A DNA stretch of 25,799 nucleotides from Lysinibacillus sp. (GTDB lineage: Bacteria; Bacillota; Bacilli; Bacillales_A; Planococcaceae): contig JAAYHP010000538.1 of the NCBI GenBank assembly GCA_012735355.1, positions 1-25,799 on the forward strand, read 5' to 3'. The notes under the pieces are model-generated. The model saw nothing but the letters and a program-made list of their open reading frames with translations. It had not been told where the DNA came from and did no database searches. Position numbers and translations under genes: made by a program. This document shows positions 6,810 to 14,886 of the stretch, piece by piece (position 1 is the first letter of the stretch; the number at the start of each line of letters is the position of its first letter).

Positions 6810-8447
6810 ATGGCTGATCTCGTTTATAAAACAATCGGTCAATTAATTGAGGAACAAGCTGAAAAATACCCAAATAAAGAAGCAGTTGTCTATACAGACA
6901 GGAATCTTCGTTTAACTTACAAAGAGTTTAACGATATATCCGACAAAGTAGCAAAAGCATTGATGGCCCTCGGGATTGAAAAGGGTGAACATATTGCTGT
7001 ATGGACAACGAATGTGCCGGAATGGGTACAATTGCAATTTGCTACAGGAAAAATGGGAGCACCTCTAGTAACCGTAAATACCAACTATCGCACTAGTGAA
7101 CTAGAATACTTATTGAAGCAATCAGACTCAACAACATTAATATTAATTGAACAATTTAAAGATCATCGCTACATTGACACGATTTATGAAATTTGTCCTG
7201 AGTTAAAAACAAGCAAGCCTGGTGAACTGCAATCGAAACGTCTACCGAAGTTGAAAAATGTCATCATCATTAGCGACAACAAATATGATGGTGTTTACAA
7301 CTGGAGTGATGTCGTGGCAATGGCTGACGAAGTAACCGACGAAGAGTTAGCTAAAAGAAAAGCATCATTACATTACGACGATGTCATTAATCTACAATAC
7401 ACTTCTGGAACGACTGGGTTCCCGAAAGGCGTTATGTTAACTCATTACAACTTAGTTAACAACGCAATTAATATTGCTGAATGTATGAAGCTAACTGATG
7501 AGGACCGTTTATGAATTCCCGTCCCTTTCTTCCATTGTTTCGGCTGTGTTATTGGAACCTTAGCAATTGTTACAGTTGGTGGAACAATGGTGCCTGTACA
7601 AGAATATAATCCGGAAGTTGTACTGAGAACAGTCGAGAAGGAAAAATGTACAGCCCTTCATGGCGTACCGACAATGTTTATTAGTGAGTTGAATTTACCA
7701 AACTTCAACGAATTCGATCTTTCTACATTACGTACAGGAGTAATGGCAGGTTCCAACTGTCCAGTGGAAGTGATGAAAGCCGTTATTCAAAAAATGAATA
7801 TGAAAGATATTACGATTTGCTATGGACAAACGGAATCTTCCCCAGTAATTACTCAAACAAGAACCGACGATCCATTTGATGCAAAAGTGGAAACGGTAGG
7901 TCGTGCTTTACCAAATGTGGAAGTGAAAATCATTGATCCAGCGACGGGTAAAGAAGTGCCACCGAATACCCAAGGAGAGCTGTGTGCCCGAGGTTATAAC
8001 GTGATGAAAGGGTATTACAATAATCCAGATGCTACGAATGAAGCCATTGATGAAGATAACTGGTTACACACTGGAGATTTAGCAACGATGGATGAAAAGG
8101 GCTACGTTCGAATTACTGGACGCCTGAAGGATATGATTATTCGCGGTGGAGAAAACATTTATCCTCGTGAAATTGAAGAGTTTTTATATAAACATCCAAA
8201 GATTTATGACGTGCAAATCGTAGGGGTACCAGATGAAAAGTACGGGGAAGAGGTGGCGGCTTACATTATTCTTCGCCCAGGTGAAACAGCTACGGAAGAT
8301 GAAATTCGAGAATTTTGTCAAGGCAAGATTTCGAGACATAAAATTCCGAGATACATCTTCTTTGTGAAAGAATATCCAATGACAGCATCTGGTAAAATCC
8401 AAAAATATAAATTGAGAGAACAATTTTCAGCGGGTCTTGTTCATTAA
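6810..8447 (+). pseudogene. Acyl-CoA synthetase (AMP-forming) interrupted by one in-frame TGA
   Basis: One continuous frame of 546 codons encodes a full adenylate-forming ligase, broken only by TGA at 7512-7514. The 5' part has the P-loop LQYTSGTTGFPKGVMLTH and the 3' part has [43 protein letters not shown] and the catalytic-lysine segment [10 protein letters not shown]. The stop falls in [19 protein letters not shown], where relatives carry Cys, so TGT or TGC to TGA would explain it. AAAGGAGG precedes the start. A 286-residue downstream fragment could restart at ATG 7587 behind GGTGG, but neither half should be active alone. Could be a real nonsense mutation or a base-call error; everything else is intact. 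Resembles B. subtilis YngI in position. Confidence 0.85.
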
Positions 8448-8460
8448 TGGAAGGGGTCGT

Positions 8461-9828
8461 ATGCCGTTGTTTAAAAAAATTTTAATCGCAAATCGCGGTG
8501 AAATTGCTAGAAGAATTATTCGTACTTGCAAAAAACTGAATATTCAAACAGTAGCAGTCTTTTCAGAAGCGGATAGGGATGCACTCTTTGTACGAGAAGC
8601 CGATGAATCATACGAAATCGGCAAACCTCCAGTTTCACAAAGCTATTTAAATATCGACAAAATCATTGAAGTCGCAAAAAAGAGTGGCGTTGATGCTATT
8701 CATCCTGGGTATGGATTACTATCTGAAAATCCTACATTTGCAAGGCGCTGTGAAGAAGAAGGGATTATATTTATTGGCCCAACAGCTGAAGTCATTGCAA
8801 CGATGGGGAGTAAGATAGAATCTCGTAAAAAAATGAAAGAAGCTGGAGTTCCCGTTATTGAAGGGGTGGATATTCCAATTGAAAGCGTTGACGAGGCGCT
8901 GGAAGTTGCGGAATCAATCGGTTATCCATTGATGTTAAAAGCTTCTAGCGGTGGCGGTGGCATCGGCATGCAACGAATCGAAACTCGCGAAGAATTAGAG
9001 AAAGCTTTTGAAGGAAATAAGAAACGCGCTCAAAGTTTCTTTGGGGATGGCACGATGTATATAGAAAAAGTCATCGAACATCCCCATCATGTAGAAATTC
9101 AAGTGTTAGCCGATGAGCATGGAAATATTGTGCCTCTTTTTGAAAGAGAATGTTCCATCCAACGACGAAATCAAAAGGTGATTGAAGAAGCACCATCTCC
9201 AACGATTTCTAAGGAAACACGGGAGAAAATGTTAGATGCAGCAGTAAAAGCAGCGGAGTTTATCGGCTATACAAATGCAGGAACTTTTGAATTTTTAGTA
9301 GATAGTCAAGAAAACTTCTACTTTTTAGAAATGAATACGAGATTGCAAGTGGAACATCCGGTGACGGAAGAAATCACCGGCATTGATATAGTCGAACAAC
9401 AAATTCGTATTGCACGAGGACTACCGCTTGAATTTTCAAGAGAATCCCTTCGGATGAAAGGGCACGCAATTGAAGTGCGCATTTATGCAGAAGATCCAAA
9501 AAGCTTTTATCCTTCTCCAGGAATGATAACGGCAATGGAATTACCTGTCGGTGAAGGGATTCGCCATGAATGCGCTGTGGAAGCAGGTTCTAGTGTCACA
9601 CCTTTTTATGATCCGATGATTGGAAAATTAATTTGTTATGGTGAAACGAGAGAACAGGCTTGTAAGCGATTGATTCAAGCGTTGACTAATTACAGAGTAG
9701 AGGGAATAAAAACAAACATTCCGATGTTATTGCAAATCGCAAGTCACCCTGTATTTATTAAAGGGAATACTACGACAAGCTTTGTAGATGAATATTATTT
9801 ACCGGTAGTTGAGGAAATGAGTAAGTGA
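8461..9828 (+). CDS. accC: Biotin carboxylase subunit of an acyl-CoA (methylcrotonoyl-CoA) carboxylase
   Basis: ATP-dependent carboxylation of the biotin on the carrier protein. The 455 residues have the N-terminal KILIANRGEIARRIIRTCKK, the ATP-grasp glycine loop SSGGGGIGM, HVEIQVLADEHGN, the active-site ERECSIQRRNQKVIEEAPS and EMNTRLQVEHPVTE. There is no C-terminal biotinyl domain, so it needs the separate 70-residue carrier downstream. ATG 8461 is chosen over an earlier frame start at 8437 because GGAAGGGG lies at 8449-8456. It follows the broken ligase by 13 bp. After its stop the operon is interrupted by about 680 bp of non-coding repeat DNA before the carrier gene. It matches the YngH/AccC2 type; context favours methylcrotonoyl-CoA over acetyl-CoA. 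Confidence 0.93.
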   Translation: MPLFKKILIANRGEIARRIIRTCKKLNIQTVAVFSEADRDALFVREADESYEIGKPPVSQSYLNIDKIIEVAKKSGVDAIHPGYGLLSENPTFARRCEEEGIIFIGPTAEVIATMGSKIESRKKMKEAGVPVIEGVDIPIESVDEALEVAESIGYPLMLKASSGGGGIGMQRIETREELEKAFEGNKKRAQSFFGDGTMYIEKVIEHPHHVEIQVLADEHGNIVPLFERECSIQRRNQKVIEEAPSPTISKETREKMLDAAVKAAEFIGYTNAGTFEFLVDSQENFYFLEMNTRLQVEHPVTEEITGIDIVEQQIRIARGLPLEFSRESLRMKGHAIEVRIYAEDPKSFYPSPGMITAMELPVGEGIRHECAVEAGSSVTPFYDPMIGKLICYGETREQACKRLIQALTNYRVEGIKTNIPMLLQIASHPVFIKGNTTTSFVDEYYLPVVEEMSK

Positions 9829-10036
9829 TTGTTGGAGGCTGTTTTATAGGAAGTGGAGCTTTTTGGGAAGTGGATTGCGAGGAGTTTTTTAGTGTTAGTC
9901 AAATTGCGGTGGAGACGAGATTCCTATGCTTGGCATTTAACGCTTCGTTGGAGGGGGGATTTGAGATGACGAGAAGGTTGTCCGCCCGAGGATGAAGTGT
10001 TAAATGCTTGAGGGTGGGGGGGGAGGAACTTGAGAT
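9829..10036. other. G-rich non-coding DNA leading into the tandem repeats
   Basis: No gene is seen here. The plus strand is visibly richer in G than its neighbours, with G6 near 9952 and G8 at 10016-10023. It contains decayed repeat-like phrases (GAGAAGGTTGTCCGCCCGAG near 9971) and an imperfect 14-bp inverted repeat: GCATTTAACGCTTC (9933-9946) against GAAGTGTTAAATGC (9994-10007), one mismatch. Confidence 0.55.
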
Positions 10037-10226
10037 GGAGGGTTAACCGTCCAAATAGGGAAGGCTAAGCGCCCAAGTTGGAGTGCTAACAGCCCGAGTT
10101 GGAGGGGTATCCGCCCAAATGGGAAGGCTAACCGTCCGAATGGGAGGGATAGGCGCCCGAAAGAGGAGGTTCACCGCCCAAGTTCGACGGTTATCCGTCC
10201 GAGAAGGAGTTTCAAACGCCCAAGCC
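10037..10226. repeat. Nine degenerate 21-bp tandem repeats
   Basis: Units start at 10037, 10059, 10080, 10101, 10122, 10143, 10164, 10185 and 10206; one extra G at 10058 breaks the phase once. The rough consensus is GGAGGGCTAACCGCCCAAGTT. Most units contain a small internal dyad (GGGN-TAAC-CGCCC); in the eighth unit GACGG-TTAT-CCGTC is perfect. Units differ at several positions, so the array is old or diverging. Because 21 is a multiple of 3, one frame stays open from 10034 to 10378 as a loose heptapeptide repeat (GKANRPN-like), but it lacks an early start codon and a ribosome binding site. It is not a CRISPR array: there are no unique spacers. Confidence 0.85.
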
Positions 10227-10511
10227 GAGTTACTATGGACTTAAGGGAGGATGGATTTAAGACGACGAGAAGGTTATTCCTCCCACAATGGAGTGCAAAG
10301 TGCTCGAGTATGGGGTTTATCCACTCGGAAGGTCAAGTGCCCCAGATCAAGCGCTATCCACCCGAGTTAGTTGATTAAATACAAGGGGAAGAACTATCCG
10401 ACAAAAAAAGAATCCTTTGCCTCAGCGCCAATCTTCCCATTAAAAAGCCAAAAATTTATAGTTCCTTTAAAACAGCCCCTTCTTATAAATTTACAAATGG
10501 AGGGATTACAA
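10227..10511. other. Decayed repeat units and spacer before the biotin carrier gene
   Basis: From 10227 to about 10370 the 21-bp pattern continues in degraded form (for example GAGAAGGTTATTCCTCCCAC near 10267 and CAAGCGCTATCCACCCGAGT near 10348). From about 10380 composition returns to AT-rich. No gene and no convincing promoter are seen. A strong GGAGGG at 10499-10504 serves the next gene. If the operon is one transcript, this tract forms a long structured segment within it. Confidence 0.5.
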
Positions 10512-10724
10512 ATGGCAGTAGTAAAAGCAAGTATGGCTGGAACTGTATGGAAAATTGTTGTATCAGAAGGGGAACAAGTGCAAGAAGGACAAGATGTAGT
10601 CATTTTAGAATCGATGAAAATGGAAATCCCAATCGCTGCAGAAACTAGTGGCGTCGTGAAAAAGATATTAGTTAATGAAGGGGATTTTATCAATGAGGAC
10701 GATGGCTTAGTGGAAATTGAGTAG
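10512..10724 (+). CDS. yngHB: Biotin/lipoyl attachment protein (biotin carboxyl carrier)
   Basis: A 70-residue single biotinyl domain that carries carboxybiotin between the biotin carboxylase and the carboxyltransferase. The attachment motif ESMKMEIPI puts the modified lysine at Lys36; ASMAGTV at the front and INEDDGLVEIE at the end complete the small beta-barrel. The frame is open from further upstream (10371), but the ATG at 10512 sits 7 nt after GGAGGG and gives a domain of the right size. In B. subtilis the equivalent free-standing protein lies next to yngH; here it is separated by the repeat tract. It is followed closely by HMG-CoA lyase. Confidence 0.93.
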   Translation: MAVVKASMAGTVWKIVVSEGEQVQEGQDVVILESMKMEIPIAAETSGVVKKILVNEGDFINEDDGLVEIE

Positions 10725-10734
10725 GAGGAGAACA

Positions 10735-11667
10735 ATGAATCTTCCAATGAAAGTGAGAATTAAAGAAGTCGGACCAAGGGATGGTTTGCAAAACGAGAAA
10801 ATGTTTATCGAGACAAAAGACAAAGTGCAATGGATTGACCTATTAAGCAAGACAGGTCTCGATTATATTGAAGTAACTTCCTTCGTTCATCCTAAATGGA
10901 TTCCCCAATTAGCTGATAGCGGTGAAGTGTTAAAATCCATTAAACGTGAAACTGGTGTTACTTATGCCGCCTTAGTACCGAATATAAAAGGGCTTGAAAG
11001 GGCGCTAGAAGTCAATGTAGATGAAGTAAGCGTCTTTATGTCTGCCAGTGAAGGGCATAACAAAAGTAACATTAATAAAACAATCGATGAAACTTTTCCT
11101 ATATTAAAAGAAGTGGTGAATGAAGCGAAAAAAGCGAAAGTAAGTGTTCGGGGGTACGTTTCAACGGTCATTGCTTGTCCTTACGATGGACCTGTTACTC
11201 CAGAACAAGTGTTAAAAGTTGTAGAAAAGTTAGCCGAAATGGGTGTCTCTGAAATTTCCTTAGGAGATACGATCGGTGTGGGCGTACCGACTCAAGTGGA
11301 ACAATTGTTAACGGTGTTATTAAAATATTATCCTGCAAATCTTTTCGCTATGCATTTTCACGATACGAGAGGAACGGCGTTAGCAAATATCGTGAAATCA
11401 TTAGAATTGGGGATAACAACCTTTGATAGTTCAACAGGTGGTCTTGGTGGTTGCCCTTATGCAAAAGGTGCATCAGGCAATGTATCAACTGAAGATTTAT
11501 TGTATTTACTTTCGGAAATGAATATTGAAACAGGAATCAATATGGATGCATTAATGGAAGCTGCATTTTTTATTGAAGGAAAAATTGGTAAAAAACTCCC
11601 TTCGAAACAAATGGAAATCGCTAGAAACGAAAGGAGCGCTAAAATTGACAACGCTCGTACAATATAG
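10735..11667 (+). CDS. mvaB: Hydroxymethylglutaryl-CoA lyase
   Basis: Splits HMG-CoA into acetyl-CoA and acetoacetate, the last step of leucine breakdown. The 310 residues form a TIM barrel with EVGPRDGLQNE (Arg15 and Asp16), SVFMSASEGHNKSNIN, GDTIGVG, the metal ligands in HFHDTRG (His207, His209) and the flexible-loop cysteine Cys240 in GGLGGCPYAKGASGN. The start ATG 10735 follows TAGGAGGAG, which overlaps the stop of the carrier gene, so translation is coupled. The last 23 bp overlap the hydratase gene. Its acetoacetate can be used by ScoAB. Confidence 0.96.
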   Translation: MNLPMKVRIKEVGPRDGLQNEKMFIETKDKVQWIDLLSKTGLDYIEVTSFVHPKWIPQLADSGEVLKSIKRETGVTYAALVPNIKGLERALEVNVDEVSVFMSASEGHNKSNINKTIDETFPILKEVVNEAKKAKVSVRGYVSTVIACPYDGPVTPEQVLKVVEKLAEMGVSEISLGDTIGVGVPTQVEQLLTVLLKYYPANLFAMHFHDTRGTALANIVKSLELGITTFDSSTGGLGGCPYAKGASGNVSTEDLLYLLSEMNIETGINMDALMEAAFFIEGKIGKKLPSKQMEIARNERSAKIDNARTI

Positions 11668-12427
11668 AGAAATGGAACGAACAATCGGAATGATTACGTT
11701 AAATCGTCCGGAAGCGGCGAACGCCATGTCCGTTCAATTATTGAGAGAACTTGGAGAATGCCTACAGTCTGTTTCGAAAAAACGAAATATCCGTGTTGTG
11801 CTTATTACAGGTAGTGGCGATAAAGCCTTTTGTGCAGGAGCGGATTTAAAGGAACGGAAAAAGATGGACGAGCAGCAAGTACGGGAGACGGTGCGACTTA
11901 TTGGCAGCACGATTCAGCAAGTAGAAGATTTACCGCAACCGGTGATTGCTGTCATGAACGGTGTTGCCTTTGGTGGCGGTCTTGAACTCGCATTAGCTTG
12001 TGATCTGCGCCTTGCAAGTTATGATGCCAAAATGGGATTAACGGAAGTGTCTCTAGGCATTATTCCAGGAGCAGGAGGAACGCAACGATTGCCACGAATT
12101 ATCGGTGTAGGAAAGGCGAAAGAGTTAATATATACCGCAAGAAGGATTACAGCGACAGAAGCTCTTGAAATGAATCTCATAAACTACGTATATGAAAAAG
12201 AAATTTTACTGGAAAAGGCAATAGAACTAGCTAATGAAATAGGGAAAAATGCACCGTTATCACTAATTCAAGCAAAAATTGCCATCAATAAAGGAGTAGA
12301 GGTCGATCTATCAACGGGATTAAAAATTGAAGAACTTGCCTATAACGAGCTTTTAAATACAGAAGACCGATTGGAAGGACTAAAAGCATTTCAAGAAAAA
12401 CGAGAACCACAGTACGTAGGAAAATAA
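11645..12427 (+). CDS. Enoyl-CoA hydratase family, probably methylglutaconyl-CoA hydratase
   Basis: Crotonase-fold enzyme of 260 residues. The oxyanion hole is formed by AFCAGADLKE and FGGGLELA. The two catalytic glutamates are Glu114 and Glu134, 20 residues apart as in rat crotonase, and GIIPGAGGTQRLPR follows. Its place between HMG-CoA lyase and the carboxyltransferase implies hydration of 3-methylglutaconyl-CoA to HMG-CoA (YngF-like), though the fold alone cannot settle the substrate. The TTG start at 11645 is chosen because AAAGGAG lies at 11630-11636; it overlaps the end of mvaB by 23 bp. An upstream in-frame extension to 11573 has no ribosome binding site. Confidence 0.93.
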   Translation: MTTLVQYREMERTIGMITLNRPEAANAMSVQLLRELGECLQSVSKKRNIRVVLITGSGDKAFCAGADLKERKKMDEQQVRETVRLIGSTIQQVEDLPQPVIAVMNGVAFGGGLELALACDLRLASYDAKMGLTEVSLGIIPGAGGTQRLPRIIGVGKAKELIYTARRITATEALEMNLINYVYEKEILLEKAIELANEIGKNAPLSLIQAKIAINKGVEVDLSTGLKIEELAYNELLNTEDRLEGLKAFQEKREPQYVGK

Positions 12428-12451
12428 AAGGTCGAAAGGGAGGAACTGTTC

Positions 12452-13990
12452 ATGAGCGATACGGTTATGAAAAAATCACATGCGAATTTCATTGAGGAAA
12501 TAAAAAAGGGGGGACATGAAAAATACCATCAAAAAAACGCGGAACAAGGAAAATTATTTGTACGTGAACGGTTAAAATTGCTTTTTGATCAAGATGTTGA
12601 ATTTGAAGATGGCCTTTTTGCTAACGCCTTAGCTGGAGATTTACCGGCAGATGGTGTTGTAACTGGAGTTGGTAAAATTCATGGTCGAACGGTTTGTTTT
12701 ATGGCGAATGATTCTACAGTGAAAGCAGGTTCTTGGGGGAAAAGAACGGTAGAAAAAATTATTCGCATTCAAGAAACAGCTGAGAAACTCTCTTGTCCGA
12801 TTATTTATTTAGTGGATTCTGCAGGAGCCCGAATTACAGACCAGGTGGAAATGTTCCCTGGAAGACGAGGGGCGGGTCGCATTTTCTATAACCAAGTAAA
12901 GTTATCGGGGAAAGTGCCGCAAGTTTGTTTATTGTTTGGTCCTTCTGCAGCGGGTGGTGCTTACATACCAGCTTTCTGTGATGTTGTTGTAATGGTGGAA
13001 GGGAATGCGTCAATGTATTTAGGTTCACCTCGAATGGCAGAAATGGTTATCGGAGAAAAAGTCGATTTAGAAACGATGGGTGGAGCGAAAATGCATTGCA
13101 CAGTTTCTGGATGTGGCGATGTACTGGCGAAAACAGAAGAAGAAGCCATTGAGTACGCAAGAAAATATTTAAGTTATTTTCCGGATAATTACCGTGAAAA
13201 ACCAACTGTGGAGGAGCCGAAACTTCCTGCATCTTTTGAAAAAACCATTGAGGAAATTATTCCAAAAAATCAAAATGTACCATTCAATATGTATGATTTA
13301 ATAGACCGTATCATTGATGAAGGTTCATTTTGTGAAGTGAAAAAACTATTTGCTGCAGAATTTATTACCGGATTTGCAAGAATTGATGGACAAGTGGTTG
13401 GTATTGTGGCAAATCAACCGAGAGTTAAAGGAGGCGTCTTGTTCCACGACTCTGCAGATAAGGCAGCGAAATTTATCAACTTGTGTGACGCTTTCCATAT
13501 TCCACTCCTCTTCTTAGCAGATGTGCCAGGTTTCATGATCGGAACTCAAGTGGAGAAACAAGGAATTATTCGCCATGGGGCAAAAATGATTTTTGCTATG
13601 AGTGAAGCGACAGTGCCAAAGTTAACTGTCATTGTAAGAAAGGCGTATGGAGCAGGACTTTATGCTATGGCAGGACCAGCCTTTGAGCCGGATTGTGGCA
13701 TTGCCTTAACGACAGCCCAAATTGCAGTGATGGGTCCGGAAGCGGCAGTGAATGCTGTATATGCCAATAAAATTGCCCAATTACCAAAAGAGGAACAAGC
13801 GGCCTTTATTGAAGAAAAACGCAATGAATATCGGGAAGAAATTGATATTTATAAACTTGCGTCCGAATTAATTGTAGATGATGTGATTGAACCGAATGAA
13901 TTGCGCCATGCTTTAACGGCTCGTTTAAAAGCATACACTTCAAAATATTTAGTGTTCTCCGAACGAAAACATGGAGTAAGTCCAGTTTAA
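12452..13990 (+). CDS. Carboxyltransferase subunit of acyl-CoA carboxylase (methylcrotonoyl-CoA type)
   Basis: Transfers CO2 from carboxybiotin to the acyl-CoA. The 512 residues contain both crotonase-like halves, as in MccB, PccB and YngE: the N half has DSAGARITDQVEMFPG and GPSAAGGAYIPAFCD, the C half ADVPGFMIGTQVE and RKAYGAGLYAMAGPAFEPD. With the separate biotin carboxylase and carrier it makes a three-part carboxylase. Context (mvaB, hydratase) favours 3-methylcrotonoyl-CoA over propionyl-CoA. The start has AAAGGGAGG. Last gene of the cluster; a terminator follows within 15 bp. Confidence 0.94.
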   Translation: MSDTVMKKSHANFIEEIKKGGHEKYHQKNAEQGKLFVRERLKLLFDQDVEFEDGLFANALAGDLPADGVVTGVGKIHGRTVCFMANDSTVKAGSWGKRTVEKIIRIQETAEKLSCPIIYLVDSAGARITDQVEMFPGRRGAGRIFYNQVKLSGKVPQVCLLFGPSAAGGAYIPAFCDVVVMVEGNASMYLGSPRMAEMVIGEKVDLETMGGAKMHCTVSGCGDVLAKTEEEAIEYARKYLSYFPDNYREKPTVEEPKLPASFEKTIEEIIPKNQNVPFNMYDLIDRIIDEGSFCEVKKLFAAEFITGFARIDGQVVGIVANQPRVKGGVLFHDSADKAAKFINLCDAFHIPLLFLADVPGFMIGTQVEKQGIIRHGAKMIFAMSEATVPKLTVIVRKAYGAGLYAMAGPAFEPDCGIALTTAQIAVMGPEAAVNAVYANKIAQLPKEEQAAFIEEKRNEYREEIDIYKLASELIVDDVIEPNELRHALTARLKAYTSKYLVFSERKHGVSPV

Positions 13991-14003
13991 TATTTCAAAA
14001 AGG

Positions 14004-14047
14004 AAACCCAAGAAATGCTGTTTTTACAACATATCTTGGGTTTTTCT
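14004..14047. terminator. Terminator of the leucine cluster
   Basis: AAACCCAAGA (14004-14013) pairs with TCTTGGGTTT (14034-14043), with a 20-nt loop, then more T residues. It lies between convergent genes, and its A-rich left flank could serve the minus-strand gene too. Confidence 0.85.
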
Positions 14048-14078
14048 TATTCATTAACGCTCTCCAATGGATCGTTCA

Positions 14079-14720
14079 CTATAAATATAGCGCAACAGTG
14101 ATTACCATGCAGGCGCATCCTGCAATAACGAAAAGATGCCATATTGCATGATTATAAGGAAGTTTTCTCCAAGCATAAAAGATAGCCCCTATCGAAAATA
14201 ACAATCCACCTGCAAGCAAAACGGAAAATCCTTCAAATTGCAAAAATTCATAGAGAGGTTTGATTGCAAAAATAATAAGCCATCCCATCGCTAAATACAA
14301 AATAAGGGAAAAGGTTTCAAATCGATGGATAAATAAACTTTTAAACACTACGCCAAAAATAGCAATTGCCCAAATAATACATAAAAGGACAAGGCCAAGC
14401 ACTCCATCGATAGCAATCATTAAGAATGGTGTATATGTTCCTGCAATTAATATATAGATCGATGAATGATCAAGGATAGAAAAAATTTTTTTATATTTTT
14501 GAGGCATACTATGTAATAGCGTAGACATGCAAAATAATATGATTAACGATGCACCAAAGATGGAAAAAGAAACAATTTGAATCACGTTACCTGACTGTAC
14601 AGCTAATAAAATAAATAAAACACAAGCAGGGATGCTCAGTAAAAAACCAATACCATGAGTAATGGCATTCCACAACTCTTCTTTCCAATTTTTGTAATCA
14701 AAAGCTTCTGTTTTGTTCAT
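14079..14720 (-). CDS. Hemolysin III / PAQR family membrane protein
   Basis: Integral membrane protein of 213 residues with about seven hydrophobic segments. Family marks are NAITHGIGFLLSIP near the N-terminus, STLLHSMPQKYK, DHSSIYILIAGTYTPF and a C-terminal NHAIWHLFVIAGC with paired histidines, the likely metal ligands of the PAQR fold. B. subtilis YqfA belongs to this group as I recall. Despite the name, a haemolytic role is not implied. ATG 14720 is preferred because AGGAG lies 9 nt upstream; an earlier TTG at 14729 would add three residues. Monocistronic, convergent with the leucine cluster and divergent from degV. Confidence 0.9.
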   Translation of the reverse strand: MNKTEAFDYKNWKEELWNAITHGIGFLLSIPACVLFILLAVQSGNVIQIVSFSIFGASLIILFCMSTLLHSMPQKYKKIFSILDHSSIYILIAGTYTPFLMIAIDGVLGLVLLCIIWAIAIFGVVFKSLFIHRFETFSLILYLAMGWLIIFAIKPLYEFLQFEGFSVLLAGGLLFSIGAIFYAWRKLPYNHAIWHLFVIAGCACMVITVALYL

Positions 14721-14811
14721 TATCATCAACTCCTATGGTTGAAACTATACTAGGAAAATAAATTTGTGAACACTATCATTTGTCATGTTTTTCATTTTCC
14801 CTTGAAAAGTA

Positions 14812-14825
14812 ATGACAGTTGTCAT
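14812..14825. promoter_or_regulatory. Inverted repeat ATGACA-GT-TGTCAT before the degV promoter
   Basis: Six-base arms at 14812-14817 and 14820-14825 flank GT. The site ends one base before the -35 box of degV. A further TGTCAT lies at 14781-14786. It may be an operator in the region shared by the hemolysin III gene and degV. The binding protein is unknown to me. Confidence 0.35.
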
Positions 14826-14826
14826 C

Positions 14827-14856
14827 TTTACAGTCGATAAAAACACTCATTATAAT
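14827..14856 (+). promoter_or_regulatory. Sigma-A promoter of degV
   Basis: TTTACA (14827-14832), 18-bp spacer, perfect TATAAT (14851-14856). It lies 30 bp before the GTG start of degV. Confidence 0.75.
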
Positions 14857-14886
14857 GAATTTAATTCAACTAGAGGAAGTGTTTAC

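Noticed and set aside
7512..7514. Selenocysteine codon in the acyl-CoA ligase
   Set aside because: No SECIS-like hairpin is visible just after the TGA and this family has no known selenoproteins; kept only as an outside possibility in the findings.
10037..10226. CRISPR array
   Set aside because: Units are contiguous 21-mers with no unique spacers, are degenerate, and no cas genes are nearby.
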